64,000 nt of DNA. Source: Actinoplanes regularis. Its GTDB lineage: Bacteria; Actinomycetota; Actinomycetes; Mycobacteriales; Micromonosporaceae. Numbering within the stretch: the first letter of the stretch is position 1; every line of letters starts with the position of its first letter. A model generated the notes under the pieces. It was not told the DNA's origin. It saw only the letters and a program-made list of their open reading frames with translations, and did no database searches. The position numbers were made by a program, and so were the translations under genes. This document shows, piece by piece, positions 35,195 through 43,849 of this stretch. The stretch is taken from NCBI RefSeq assembly GCF_900188005.1, contig NZ_FZNR01000005.1, positions 1 through 64,000 on the forward strand. Direction: 5' to 3'.

Positions 35195-36796
35195 TCAAGC
35201 GGCAGCGGCGACCGGGCGCGGCTGTGCGCCGGCGGGCGGCTGGTCGCTCGGGGATGACGCCGTGGGCGGGGCCGCGTGGTGCCGGATCCGGCCGCCCGTG
35301 ACCGATTCGAGGATCATCCGGCCCAGGATCAGCACGATCATGGCGGCCCAGCCGACGGACAACCAGGTCGGCGCCGGGTCGGCCATGACCAGCACGCCGA
35401 CGACGATCGCGGTGACGTTCAGCACCAGGAGCGCGACCAGGGGCATGACCGCCCACAGTGACCGGGTGCCGTCGCCCCCGGCGTTGGTGACCTTCCACTT
35501 CGCCGGCCGGCCGAGCAGCACGCCGCCGAGCGCCCGCAGGTGAACGGGTGCGGCGCCGATGCTGGCCACGATCGCCGACAGCTTGAACCCGCCCGACTGA
35601 AGCCAGGTGACCAGCAGCACGGTCGCCTGGAACGGCAGGTAATGGACGGCCCAGACGACGCCGTCGGCCCTGATCGGGCTCAGCGCGAAAAGCAGATAGA
35701 GCGCCGGGAACAGCATGAAGGTCAGCATTGCCATGGACAGCAGGTAATGCGTTCCGCAGAACAGATATTGCAGGCGCTGGTCGATGGTCAGGCCGCTTCC
35801 GCGTTTGAACAGCCGGCCACGCAGCAGAACCTCGAATCCGCCACCGGCCCAGCGCAACTGCTGTTTCAGGTACGACGGGACGTCCTGCGGCGCCAGCCCG
35901 CGAGCCAGTACCTGCGGCACGTAAATCGATTTCCAACCGCGCTTGTGCAGCTCGATCGACGTCCAGATGTCCTCGGAGTTGCTGCCCGTCCAGATGCCGC
36001 CGATGCTGTCCAGTGCCGCCCGCCGGAACATCACGTTGGTGCCGACGCAGAACGCGGCGTTGAAATGGTTCTTGCCCGGGCAGACGAGCTCGTAGAAGAT
36101 CCGCTGGGCCTCGCCGGAGCCGGTGGCGACCAGGTTGACGTTGTTCGTGTACGACTGTGGGGACTGGACGAACGCGACGTCCGGGTCCTGGAAGTGCGGC
36201 AGGATGCTGATCAGGAAGTTCGGCTCCGGCACGTGGTCGGCGTCGAAGATGACCACGAACTCGCCGTCGGTGCGGGCCAGCCCGGCGTTGACGTTGCCGG
36301 CCTTGGCGTGCGCGCCGCCCGCGCGCCGCAGGTAACCGACGCCCGCCTCGTCCGCGATCCGGCGCAGCTCGTCGCTGTCGCCGTCGTCGAGCAGGAAGGT
36401 GCCGTGCGCCAGGTTCATGTCGCGCGCCGCGACCACGGTGCGGCGGACCAGCGCCGGCTCCTCCCCGTACGCGGTGATGAACACGTCGATGGACGGGACC
36501 TCGCCGCCGGCCAGCAGCCGGTTGCGCCAGACCGTGGCGTTCACCGGCTCGGACCGGTCGTCGTGGGCCAGGATGGTCCACCACGTGCCGACCAGGTGCA
36601 GGGCGGTCAGGCCCTCGGCGGCCAGCATGGTCACCCACAGCCAGCCCGGTCCGCGGTACGCCGGGTTGAGCAGGAACAGTTGGTAGAACACGGTGGCGGC
36701 GAGCGCGCCGATGATCGCGACGCGCGTCGAGCGCTGCAGCGGCCGCCATGCCAGGCGCGTGCCGGGCCGGGCCGGTGATGCGGACGGTGTCGTCAT
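35195..36796 (-). CDS. Processive family 2 glycosyltransferase (cellulose/curdlan-synthase-like)
   Basis: A 533-residue integral membrane synthase. Two N-terminal helices (about 24-44 and 51-73) precede the catalytic domain with the D,D,D,QxxRW set: LDDGDS near 137-141, DADH at 185-188, SED near 274-276 and QQLRW at 312-316, plus QSPQ at 211-214. Four or five C-terminal helices follow. There is no PilZ domain, unlike BcsA but like curdlan synthase. ATG 36796 has GGGAG upstream. First gene of an operon with HlyD-like and GH81 genes, which suggests a beta-1,3-glucan-type product. Confidence 0.87.
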   Translation of the reverse strand: MTTPSASPARPGTRLAWRPLQRSTRVAIIGALAATVFYQLFLLNPAYRGPGWLWVTMLAAEGLTALHLVGTWWTILAHDDRSEPVNATVWRNRLLAGGEVPSIDVFITAYGEEPALVRRTVVAARDMNLAHGTFLLDDGDSDELRRIADEAGVGYLRRAGGAHAKAGNVNAGLARTDGEFVVIFDADHVPEPNFLISILPHFQDPDVAFVQSPQSYTNNVNLVATGSGEAQRIFYELVCPGKNHFNAAFCVGTNVMFRRAALDSIGGIWTGSNSEDIWTSIELHKRGWKSIYVPQVLARGLAPQDVPSYLKQQLRWAGGGFEVLLRGRLFKRGSGLTIDQRLQYLFCGTHYLLSMAMLTFMLFPALYLLFALSPIRADGVVWAVHYLPFQATVLLVTWLQSGGFKLSAIVASIGAAPVHLRALGGVLLGRPAKWKVTNAGGDGTRSLWAVMPLVALLVLNVTAIVVGVLVMADPAPTWLSVGWAAMIVLILGRMILESVTGGRIRHHAAPPTASSPSDQPPAGAQPRPVAAAA

Positions 36797-37305
36797 GGAT
36801 GCTCCCGGAAACCTTGATGCCCGGCACCGTGGATTCGGTGCCGCCATCCAGACAACAGGAAGATCCGGCGATTCGCGAGCGGGCGGCGGAACATTTCATT
36901 CAGGTCACCGATTTGATATTCGAAAATGAACTACAAATTTGTTCATCGCAGTTTCTTGCTTCGTGCTCCAGGCTTCGCTGAGCTGCGGCTAAACCTCGCC
37001 GGAGTTGAAATCAGCAAGAACCGATAACATTTTCGACTCGCCGTGAACAGTCGATCAGTGAGCGACGTTACAGTGGCGCGAGAACCTGGCGGCCGGCTTT
37101 ATCAACGCACCAGAAACATTGACGCAACCTAATTCCTTCGGGGGGTGGCCATCGGCTTCGGAGGTTCGGCTGAGCCCGAGGTCGTTCCCCGCGTACGCCC
37201 GCCGTGCGCGCCGGCAGGTGGTGGCGTGAGCCGTCGCTATGGCTGACCCGCTGAACCCTACGCCGGCACCGAACGGGTTGAACGTGAAGTGGGTAGCATG
37301 CTGCC
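36797..37305. other. 509-bp AT-richer divergent leader between GT2 and kinase genes
   Basis: No gene found. The part 36890-37140 is clearly poorer in G+C than the surroundings and contains the inverted repeat at 36926-36946. It must hold the GT2 operon promoter (minus strand) and the kinase promoter. I looked for c-di-GMP and c-di-AMP riboswitch cores and could not fit a consensus convincingly. Confidence 0.45.
36926..36946. promoter_or_regulatory. Inverted repeat upstream of the GT2 operon
   Basis: ATGAAC-N9-GTTCAT, 21 bp, with a nested 10-bp palindrome ACAAATTTGT at 36933-36942. It lies 130 bp before the GT2 start in the AT-rich leader, a typical position for an operator. The regulator is unknown. 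Confidence 0.45.
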
Positions 37306-38496
37306 ATGCAGCCTGTCACCGGACCGGAACGCCGGATGGTGACCGCGGTGGCAGGACCGTTGGCGGCTGTGGCAGACCGGCTCCGCCGGCTGCCGCCGGT
37401 GGTGGTCGACAGTGGACTGGCGCTGGCCGCGCTGGCCGCGCAGCTTGCGCCGTTCGTCTCGGCGGATCCGCCGGCCGGCCGGTCGTGGCCGGTGGGCGGT
37501 TACCTGGTGGCGGTCGCCGTGTCGTTGCCGGTGATCCTGCGGCGCCGGTTCCCGTTCTGGATGCTGATGGCGAGCGAACTCGCCGCGGCGGCGTACACCC
37601 TGGTCCCGGACGGTCCGCGGCAGCCACTCTGGTACGGCGCGCTGATCGCCATGTTCACCGTCGGCGCGCGGGCGCCGAGATGGCAGCGGATCAGCGCCAT
37701 CGTGATCATCGCGTGGGGCGCGTTCATCTTCACCGGCTCGCTGGAGACGGCCGCCCGCGGCGCGTTGTTGTGGACCGCGGCGTACGCGATGGGCCGCGCC
37801 TGGGCCTCCCGTCAGGAGCACGTCCGGATCCTGCAGGAACGCGCGCTGCACCTGGAACGCGAGCGGGAACTCGAGGCCGAGCGGGAACGGTCCCGGATCG
37901 CCCGCGACATGCATGACATCCTCGCGCACGGGGTGAGCATCATGATCGCCCAGGCGGAGGCCGGCCCGGTCCTGATGGGCAAGGGCCCGGAGCGCGCCGA
38001 GGCCGCCTTCGACGCGATCGCCGCGGCCGGCCGGGACGCCATGGGCCAGCTCCGGCGCATCCTCGGCGTGCTGGAGGCCGGCGGGGAGAGCCTCCGCGCT
38101 CCGCAGCCGACCCTGGCCGACATCCCGGAGCTGGTCGAACGGGTGTCGAGCAACGGTTCCGTACCGGTGACGCTCACCGTGTCCGGAAACCCTGGAAAGC
38201 TGACCGCCGACGCCGAGATCGCGGCGTACCGGATCGTGCAGGAGGCGTTGACCAACGTGATGAAGCATGCGCGGGCCCGCACGGTGACCGTGGCCCTCGA
38301 CTGGAGCGGCGGCGACCTGGCCGTCACCGTCGTCGACGACGGTGACGGCGCGGTGGCGGGTGACGGTCTGGGCCGTGGGCTGAACGGCATCCGGGAACGC
38401 GCGGTGAGCTGCGGCGGATCGGCGACGGCGGGCGCTGTGCCGGACGGCCGTGGCTTCCGGGTCCGGGCGCTGCTGCCGGTGGCGGCGGCCCGATGA
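37306..38496 (+). CDS. Two-component sensor histidine kinase (HisKA_3)
   Basis: A 396-residue kinase with four to six membrane helices in the first ~160 residues, a coiled linker (LQERALHLERERELEAERERSR), the dimerisation/phosphoacceptor box IARDMHDILAHGVSIMIAQAE (His near 206) and an ATPase domain (EALTNVMKHARA, VDDGDGA, GLNGIRERA). It overlaps its response regulator by 4 bp (ATGA). Divergent from the GT2 operon, so it may control it, though nothing in the sequence proves that. Confidence 0.88.
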   Translation: MQPVTGPERRMVTAVAGPLAAVADRLRRLPPVVVDSGLALAALAAQLAPFVSADPPAGRSWPVGGYLVAVAVSLPVILRRRFPFWMLMASELAAAAYTLVPDGPRQPLWYGALIAMFTVGARAPRWQRISAIVIIAWGAFIFTGSLETAARGALLWTAAYAMGRAWASRQEHVRILQERALHLERERELEAERERSRIARDMHDILAHGVSIMIAQAEAGPVLMGKGPERAEAAFDAIAAAGRDAMGQLRRILGVLEAGGESLRAPQPTLADIPELVERVSSNGSVPVTLTVSGNPGKLTADAEIAAYRIVQEALTNVMKHARARTVTVALDWSGGDLAVTVVDDGDGAVAGDGLGRGLNGIRERAVSCGGSATAGAVPDGRGFRVRALLPVAAAR

Positions 38497-39164
38497 GCAT
38501 CCGCGTCGTCGTCGCCGACGACCAGGAGCTGATCCGCGGCGCGTTCGCCATGATCCTCGACGCGGAGCCGGACCTGGAGGTCGTCGCCGAGGCGTCCGAC
38601 GGCGCCGAGGCGATCGCCGCGGTCGTCGAGCACGCGCCGGACGTGCTGGTGCTCGACATCCGGATGCCCGGCATGGACGGGATCGAGGCCACCCGGCGGC
38701 TCAACGGCGAGCCGGTCCGGGTGCTCATGCTGACCACTTTCGGCCAGGACGACTATGTCTACGACGCGTTGCGGGCCGGGGCGAGCGGCTTCCTGCTCAA
38801 GGACGTCCGGCGGGCGGAGCTGGTCCAGGCGGTCCGGGTGGTCGCGGCCGGCGAGTCCCTGCTCGCCCCGGCGATCACCACCCGGCTGATCGAGACGGCG
38901 GTCCGCGGGCAGAGCGCGCCGGCCGGGTCGTGGGCGGGGCTCGACCGGCTCACCCCGCGAGAGCGGGAGACCCTGCGGATGCTCGGCCGGGGGCTGTCCA
39001 ACACCGAGATCGCGGCCGCCATGGTGGTCAGCGAGCACACCGTGAAGACGCACGTCAGCAGTGTGCTGGCGAAGCTCGGGCTGCGCGACCGGGCGCAGGC
39101 GGTGGTGGCCGCCTACGAATCGGGTCTCGTGGTGGCCGGTCGGCCGTCTCCCTCTGGAGAGTGA
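38493..39164 (+). CDS. NarL/FixJ family response regulator
   Basis: A 223-residue protein: receiver domain with phospho-acceptor Asp55 (VLVLDIRMPGMDG) and LuxR helix-turn-helix (LTPRERETLRMLGRGLSNTEIAAAMVVSEHTVKTHVSSVL). Translationally coupled to the upstream kinase. The next gene, a membrane-anchored hydrolase, begins 81 bp later and may be a target or part of the transcript. Confidence 0.92.
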   Translation: MSIRVVVADDQELIRGAFAMILDAEPDLEVVAEASDGAEAIAAVVEHAPDVLVLDIRMPGMDGIEATRRLNGEPVRVLMLTTFGQDDYVYDALRAGASGFLLKDVRRAELVQAVRVVAAGESLLAPAITTRLIETAVRGQSAPAGSWAGLDRLTPRERETLRMLGRGLSNTEIAAAMVVSEHTVKTHVSSVLAKLGLRDRAQAVVAAYESGLVVAGRPSPSGE

Positions 39165-39245
39165 GAGCGGAATCCCTCTCGCCACCGATCGGAGTCCGCT
39201 CCCGGCGGCGATGGAACGGCATGTGAATTCTTCGATGATCGTTCC

Positions 39246-40622
39246 ATGTTCAGACGATGCCTTCGAGTCCTGGCCCTCCTGCCGCTGGTCCTGGTCGCGG
39301 CGCTCACGCTGACCGCCGGTCCGGCGGCCGCCGATTCCGCCGCCGGCCTGACCACGGTGGAGGTCGCGATTCCGGTCTCCGGTGGCAAGACCCTCGCCGG
39401 TACGGTCTACGCGCCCCGCGACGCGGCCGGCCCGCTGCCCGGTCTCGTGCTCGTGCACGGCTCCGGCAACGGACGGCGGGCCGGAGTCACCCCCGAGGCG
39501 ATCGCCTTCGCCCGGCAGGGCCTCGCCGTCCTCGCCTACGACAAGCGCCCCCTCGACCAGCCCGACTACTCCCTGCTCGCCGACGACGTGGTGGCCGCGG
39601 CCGGTGTGCTGCGCGCCCACCCCGGCGTGAACCCGGCCGCGGTCGGCGTGTGGGGCATCAGCGAGGGCGGCTGGGTCGAACCGATCGCCGCCGGACGCTC
39701 CGCCGACATCGCCTTCCTGGTGCTGGCGTCCGCGCCGGCGCAGTCCCCGCTGCGCGTCCAGAACTGGAACATGCGCAACAAGCTGGCCGCGGCCGGCGTC
39801 ACCGGCGCCCTCGCCGACACCCTGTCGGACCGGCTCTATCGGCTCGCGAACGACGCCGGCCTGTTCGCCGAGGCCGATCACGACCCGATCCCGGCCCTGT
39901 CGGCGCTCACGAAGCCGGTCCTCGCGGTCTACGGCACCGACGACACCCAGGTCCCGCCCGCCGAAGGCGCCGCGCAGCTGCGCCGCACCGTCACCACGCC
40001 GCTGACCGTGCGGTTCCTTCCCGGGGCCGGGCACACGCTGCGGGTCCTCGATGAGGACGGCATGTTCACCGACACCCTCTTCCCGGGCTACGCGGAGATC
40101 GTCGGCGAGTGGGTCCGCGCGGTGGCCGCGGGGGAGGTCCCGCCCGCGCATTCCGACCCGGCTCCGGCCCAGTCGGCGCTCAGCACCGCCCTCAGCCCGT
40201 CGGCGTGGTGGGAGTCGTGGCCCGCGCAGCTGGCCGTGCTCGCCGTCCTGCTCGTGACCTTCCTGGCCTACCCGATCATCGCGGCGGCCCGCCGGATCCG
40301 GCGGCGCACGGTCGCCGTGACCCGGCCCGCCCGGGTCCTGGCCTGCACGGGCGTGCTGGCGGTCCTCGGCTTCACCGGCTACTTCGTCACGGTCGTCGAC
40401 AGCGCGAACTGGCGCGGCGTCTCCCCGGGGCCGATGCTCGCCGGGCGTCCGGTGCTCTGGCTGGCGCTGCAGGTCCTCGCCCTGATCACTCTGATCGCCA
40501 CGGCGAGGACGGCCTTCGCCTGGCGTACCGCGACCGGCGACCGGCTGCGTCTCGGTCTGCTGATCACCGGCGGCGCCCTCTTCCTGCCGTGGTCCCTCTA
40601 CTGGGGCCTGCTGCTTCCCTGA
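39246..40622 (+). CDS. Exported alpha/beta hydrolase with a C-terminal membrane domain
   Basis: A 458-residue protein. A signal peptide (1-29, ...GPAAA-D) is followed by an alpha/beta hydrolase: oxyanion region VLVHGSGNGRR, nucleophile elbow WGISEGGW, acid in YGTDDTQVPP and His in PGAGHTLR. From about residue 325 come four hydrophobic helices ending at the C-terminus. This topology puts the catalytic domain outside, tethered by the tail. Fusion of a dienelactone/BAAT-type hydrolase to such a tail is uncommon. No clear ribosome site; 39 bp separate it from the next lipoprotein gene, a probable operon. Confidence 0.8.
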   Translation: MFRRCLRVLALLPLVLVAALTLTAGPAAADSAAGLTTVEVAIPVSGGKTLAGTVYAPRDAAGPLPGLVLVHGSGNGRRAGVTPEAIAFARQGLAVLAYDKRPLDQPDYSLLADDVVAAAGVLRAHPGVNPAAVGVWGISEGGWVEPIAAGRSADIAFLVLASAPAQSPLRVQNWNMRNKLAAAGVTGALADTLSDRLYRLANDAGLFAEADHDPIPALSALTKPVLAVYGTDDTQVPPAEGAAQLRRTVTTPLTVRFLPGAGHTLRVLDEDGMFTDTLFPGYAEIVGEWVRAVAAGEVPPAHSDPAPAQSALSTALSPSAWWESWPAQLAVLAVLLVTFLAYPIIAAARRIRRRTVAVTRPARVLACTGVLAVLGFTGYFVTVVDSANWRGVSPGPMLAGRPVLWLALQVLALITLIATARTAFAWRTATGDRLRLGLLITGGALFLPWSLYWGLLLP

Positions 40623-40661
40623 CCCGCCCGCTCCCCGCGCCCGCCTCCCGGAAGGATCACC

Positions 40662-41348
40662 ATGAACCCCGTCCGCTTCACCATCCCGGCCCTCCTCACG
40701 GCGATGCTCCTCCCGCTCACCGCCTGCGAAGATCAAAAGCGGACCGAGACCAGGTCGTACGACCTGAGCAGCGCCGTCACCGCGATGGCCGTCCACAGCT
40801 TCGGCGGCCGGATCACCGTCACGGCCGCCGCCGGCGGCACGATCCACGTCACCGAGACGCTGCGCTACACCGGTGCCCGGCCCGCACCCGAGTACCGACT
40901 CGACGCGGGCCAGCTGACGTTCACCTCCGGCTGTCAGGGACACCAGGGCGATTGCGGAGTCGACTACCGCATCGAGGTGCCGGCCGGCGTGCACACCACG
41001 ATGGACAGTGCCGGCGGCGCGATCGCCGTCGACGGGCTCGCCGGCCGTCTCGACCTGTCCTCCGGCGGCGGCACGATCGACGCGACCCGGATCGCCTCGG
41101 CGAGCCTCACCGCCCGTACCGGCGGTGGCGCCTCGGTCCTGGATTTCGCCGTGCCGCCCGGCGCGGTGCGCACCGACAGCGCCGGGGGCGATGTCACCGT
41201 CCGCCTTCCCGCGGAGCGTTACGCGGTCGACGCCCGGTCCGACGGTGGCGACACCCGCATCGAGGTCACCGTCGACCCGGCCGCCTCGCACCGGATCGAC
41301 GTGCGGGCCGGCGGCGGCGACATCCTGGTCGCTCCGGCCGTCCGTTGA
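40662..41348 (+). CDS. DUF4097 family beta-repeat lipoprotein
   Basis: A 228-residue lipoprotein (lipobox LTAC, Cys near 22) whose mature part is a run of short beta-strand repeats with GG turns (FGGRITVTAAAGGTI, SAGGAIAVDG, SSGGGTIDAT, SAGGDVTVRL, AGGGDILVAP), the DUF4097 right-handed beta-helix-like pattern. The role is unknown; possibly an envelope stress or adhesin-like protein. It follows the membrane hydrolase gene by 39 bp with AAGGATCACC before the ATG. Confidence 0.82.
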   Translation: MNPVRFTIPALLTAMLLPLTACEDQKRTETRSYDLSSAVTAMAVHSFGGRITVTAAAGGTIHVTETLRYTGARPAPEYRLDAGQLTFTSGCQGHQGDCGVDYRIEVPAGVHTTMDSAGGAIAVDGLAGRLDLSSGGGTIDATRIASASLTARTGGGASVLDFAVPPGAVRTDSAGGDVTVRLPAERYAVDARSDGGDTRIEVTVDPAASHRIDVRAGGGDILVAPAVR

Positions 41349-41350
41349 CC

Positions 41351-41381
41351 CGCAAGGCGCGGTCAGTCGACCGGCCTTGCG
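41351..41381. terminator. Terminator after the DUF4097 lipoprotein gene
   Basis: Two stacked stems: CGCAAGGC / GCCTTGCG outside and CGGTC / GACCG inside with a four-base loop and one bulged G. It starts three bases after the stop codon. Confidence 0.7.
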
Positions 41382-41447
41382 AGAAGGCATTGGTAACCTT
41401 CAGCGTCGCCCGGCAGGTGACCGGGCGTACACGGGGGAGGAACATCG

Positions 41448-43583
41448 ATGCGTCGTATGCTGGCGCGATTCTTGGTACCACTGTTGGCGGCATCCGCGGC
41501 GGTCGTCGCCGGCCCGGCCACGCCCGGCCGGGCCGCGGATCCGTACACCTTCACGTCCGCCGATGTCGGCTTCATCGACGGCAGTCACGAGGCGGCCCGG
41601 GCGGCCCGGATCCCGGCGATGGACGACTACGCCGGCGACAAGAAGCCGATCATCCGCCTCGACCTGAGCTGGGACCGGGTGCAGCCGAACGCCCCGGTCG
41701 AGGCGGCGGACTGGGACGATCTCTACTGGGGTCACCTCGACGGCGTGATCGACGCCGCCTACCAGCGGGGCATGCGGGTCCTGTTGATCCTCGACTACAC
41801 ACCGGCCTGGGCCAATGGCAATCGGGAGTCGAACTGGCTGCCGACCGGCGATGCCGACTGGGCTCAGATCGTCCGCAAGACGGTCGAGCACTTCGGCCCC
41901 AAGGTGCAGGCGTACGAGATCTGGAACGAGCCGAACTTCGCCCGGTTCGCCAGTTACGGGGACAACAGGACCGAGACGCGGATGGCTCGCTACTGGGACC
42001 TGACCGAGATCGCCTACCCGGTCATCAAGCAGGGCTGCCCGCAGTGTCCGGTGCTGGCCGGCGGATCCGGCGGCGGTGACGCGTACGAGTCCGGTGGCGT
42101 GATCTACAACGACAACGAGGCCATCGACTGGCTGGAGTACGCGTACCGCACCGGCCAGGCCCGCTTCATGGACGCGGTCACCTATCACCCCTACCCGGAT
42201 TGGACCGGCGGCAACCTGCCCTCCTACGCGCAGGACCCCTGTCACGGCACCGTCAACTGGTACCGGTACTGGTCCGGATTCGGTCCGGACGACCCGACGT
42301 GTGGCGGGCTGGCCATGCTGCGCGACGTCATGGTGCGCAACGGCGACGCGGACAAGAAGATCTGGGGCACCGAGTTCGGCTTCCCCACCGAGGGATCGCG
42401 TTCGCCGCAGTCGATCGAACAGGTCCGGGACGCCTTCGAGGAGGGCATCCGGAGCTGGCGGGCGCGTCCCTACACCGGCCCGCTGTTCCTCTACTCCTTC
42501 CAGGACACCGAGAAGACCCATCCGATGTGTGTCGCGAACCCGCACGACGGCGAGTGTCACTTCGGGCTGCGCGACGCCGACGGCAAGCCCAAGGAACCGC
42601 TCTACAGCGACGTCCGGGAGGTGCTGATCGGGGAGAACTGGCTGCCGGCGCTCGCCCCGGGCCGGTCGCTGTTCCGCGGCGCGGCGTTGAAGTCGGTCAA
42701 CGGCCAGTTCACGTTGTGGCTGCAGTCCGACGGCAACCTGGTCCTCTACGACGTACGATCCGGAACCCCGAAGGCGATCTGGTCGCAGGGGAACCTCAAG
42801 GCCTACCGGCTGGTGAACCAGCAGGACGGCAACCTGGTCCTGTACGACTACGCCAAGCGGGTGCTCTGGGCGACCGACACGGCCGGCCGAGGCACCTCCA
42901 CACTGGCGCTGAGCGACGACGGCGCGCTCGCCCTCACCCCCGCCGGTCAGACCGAGCCGACCTGGAACTCCACCGACCTGTTCGCCAGCGGGCTGGAGCC
43001 CCACCAGGCCGGCAACACCTGGACCAGCACGGTCTCGGTCGACGCGCCGGGCGGCGGGATTCGCAACGTGGTCGGGGTCTGTTGCTCGTTGACCGGTCCG
43101 GAGCTGTTCAACGGGACCAGCCCGACCGGCGCCCACACGGGTGACCGGGTGTTGATGTACTCCGGCAAGGACAACAGTGGGACCTCATCGTTGGCGTACA
43201 CCAAAGTGTTCCGCCTCGACGGCCTGGCGGTCACCTCGACCAGTCGGCTGTCGTACTGGATCTACCCGCAGAGCAACGCGCAGAGCTACGGGTACGCCAC
43301 CGGCAAGAACAGCAGCTGCGTGGCGGTCGACCTGATCTTCGCCAGCACAGCGGGAGTCAAGAACAGCCTGCGTGATTCCGGCGCCACCGACCAGCGCGGC
43401 AACCGGGCGCATCCGGCCTACCAGTGCGCCAAGCTGACCCTGGACGTCTGGAACCATGTCAGCGTCCCCATCGGCACGGTCGCCGCGGGCAAGCGTGTCG
43501 TCCAGCTCGACATCGGCTACGACCAGCCCACTTCGACCGGCGGTTACCGCGGTTTCGTCGACGACATCAGGATCACCCGGTAG
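41448..43583 (+). CDS. Secreted GH39-like glycoside hydrolase with a bulb-type (mannose-binding) lectin domain
   Basis: A 711-residue exported enzyme. Signal peptide 1-29 (...GRAA-DP). A clan-A (beta/alpha)8 barrel has acid/base Glu161 in IWNEPNF and nucleophile Glu309 in IWGTEFGFPT, resembling GH39/PslG-type enzymes. Residues ~400-500 form a B-lectin domain with QSDGNLVLYD and QQDGNLVLYD repeats. The C-terminal ~190 residues are a jelly-roll, carbohydrate-binding-like domain with a CC pair. GGGGGAGGAAC precedes the ATG. It probably degrades an extracellular polysaccharide; the substrate is unknown. A terminator follows. Confidence 0.82.
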   Translation: MRRMLARFLVPLLAASAAVVAGPATPGRAADPYTFTSADVGFIDGSHEAARAARIPAMDDYAGDKKPIIRLDLSWDRVQPNAPVEAADWDDLYWGHLDGVIDAAYQRGMRVLLILDYTPAWANGNRESNWLPTGDADWAQIVRKTVEHFGPKVQAYEIWNEPNFARFASYGDNRTETRMARYWDLTEIAYPVIKQGCPQCPVLAGGSGGGDAYESGGVIYNDNEAIDWLEYAYRTGQARFMDAVTYHPYPDWTGGNLPSYAQDPCHGTVNWYRYWSGFGPDDPTCGGLAMLRDVMVRNGDADKKIWGTEFGFPTEGSRSPQSIEQVRDAFEEGIRSWRARPYTGPLFLYSFQDTEKTHPMCVANPHDGECHFGLRDADGKPKEPLYSDVREVLIGENWLPALAPGRSLFRGAALKSVNGQFTLWLQSDGNLVLYDVRSGTPKAIWSQGNLKAYRLVNQQDGNLVLYDYAKRVLWATDTAGRGTSTLALSDDGALALTPAGQTEPTWNSTDLFASGLEPHQAGNTWTSTVSVDAPGGGIRNVVGVCCSLTGPELFNGTSPTGAHTGDRVLMYSGKDNSGTSSLAYTKVFRLDGLAVTSTSRLSYWIYPQSNAQSYGYATGKNSSCVAVDLIFASTAGVKNSLRDSGATDQRGNRAHPAYQCAKLTLDVWNHVSVPIGTVAAGKRVVQLDIGYDQPTSTGGYRGFVDDIRITR

Positions 43584-43621
43584 CTGATCAGTTGCCGCCG
43601 GGCTCATAGGCCCACCTCGAC

Positions 43622-43652
43622 GGCAGCCGGCCGAACCGGACGGCCGGCTGCC
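43622..43652. terminator. Terminator of the GH39-like gene (12-bp perfect stem)
   Basis: GGCAGCCGGCCG, seven-base loop, CGGCCGGCTGCC starts 39 bases after the stop codon. Confidence 0.75.
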
Positions 43653-43686
43653 CTTCACCGGACCAACCGTCCACCGAGGCTGCGCA

Positions 43687-43845
43687 GTGCGTCCCGAGGC
43701 ACCGCGCAACGGACAGATCCGGATGATCACCTTGGTGGGTGGATCGTCGACCGGCAAGACCCGGTCCTGCTGGGAGTTCACACCGGCCCGTCCTCGGCCG
43801 ACGGCACGAAGCTGCCGATCTGGGACCAGCGCTTTTGTAGCTGTC
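43687..43845 (+). pseudogene. Mosaic gene debris: STAND P-loop fragment joined to a CBM13 fragment
   Basis: 43687-43780 encodes RMITLVGGSSTGKTRSCWE, the Walker A region of large actinobacterial nSTAND-type ATPases, and breaks off at once. 43781-43832 then matches the lectin end of the GH30 gene (29071-29140): 46 bp with one mismatch, an 18-bp deletion (29117-29134 missing), then CAGCGC. The two parts are in different frames and nothing follows before the EAL gene stop. This is a recombination scar, not a functional gene. Confidence 0.75.
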
Positions 43846-43849
43846 CGGG

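Noticed and set aside
36950-37200. c-di-GMP or c-di-AMP riboswitch in the GT2/kinase leader
   Set aside because: Fragments such as GACGCAA and GCGGCTAAACC recall riboswitch cores, but I could not build the required paired stems in order on either strand.
37812-41390. Antisense open frame of 1192 codons spanning five genes
   Set aside because: It runs opposite to a kinase, a response regulator, a hydrolase and a lipoprotein with clear motifs; the product is low complexity. A composition artefact.
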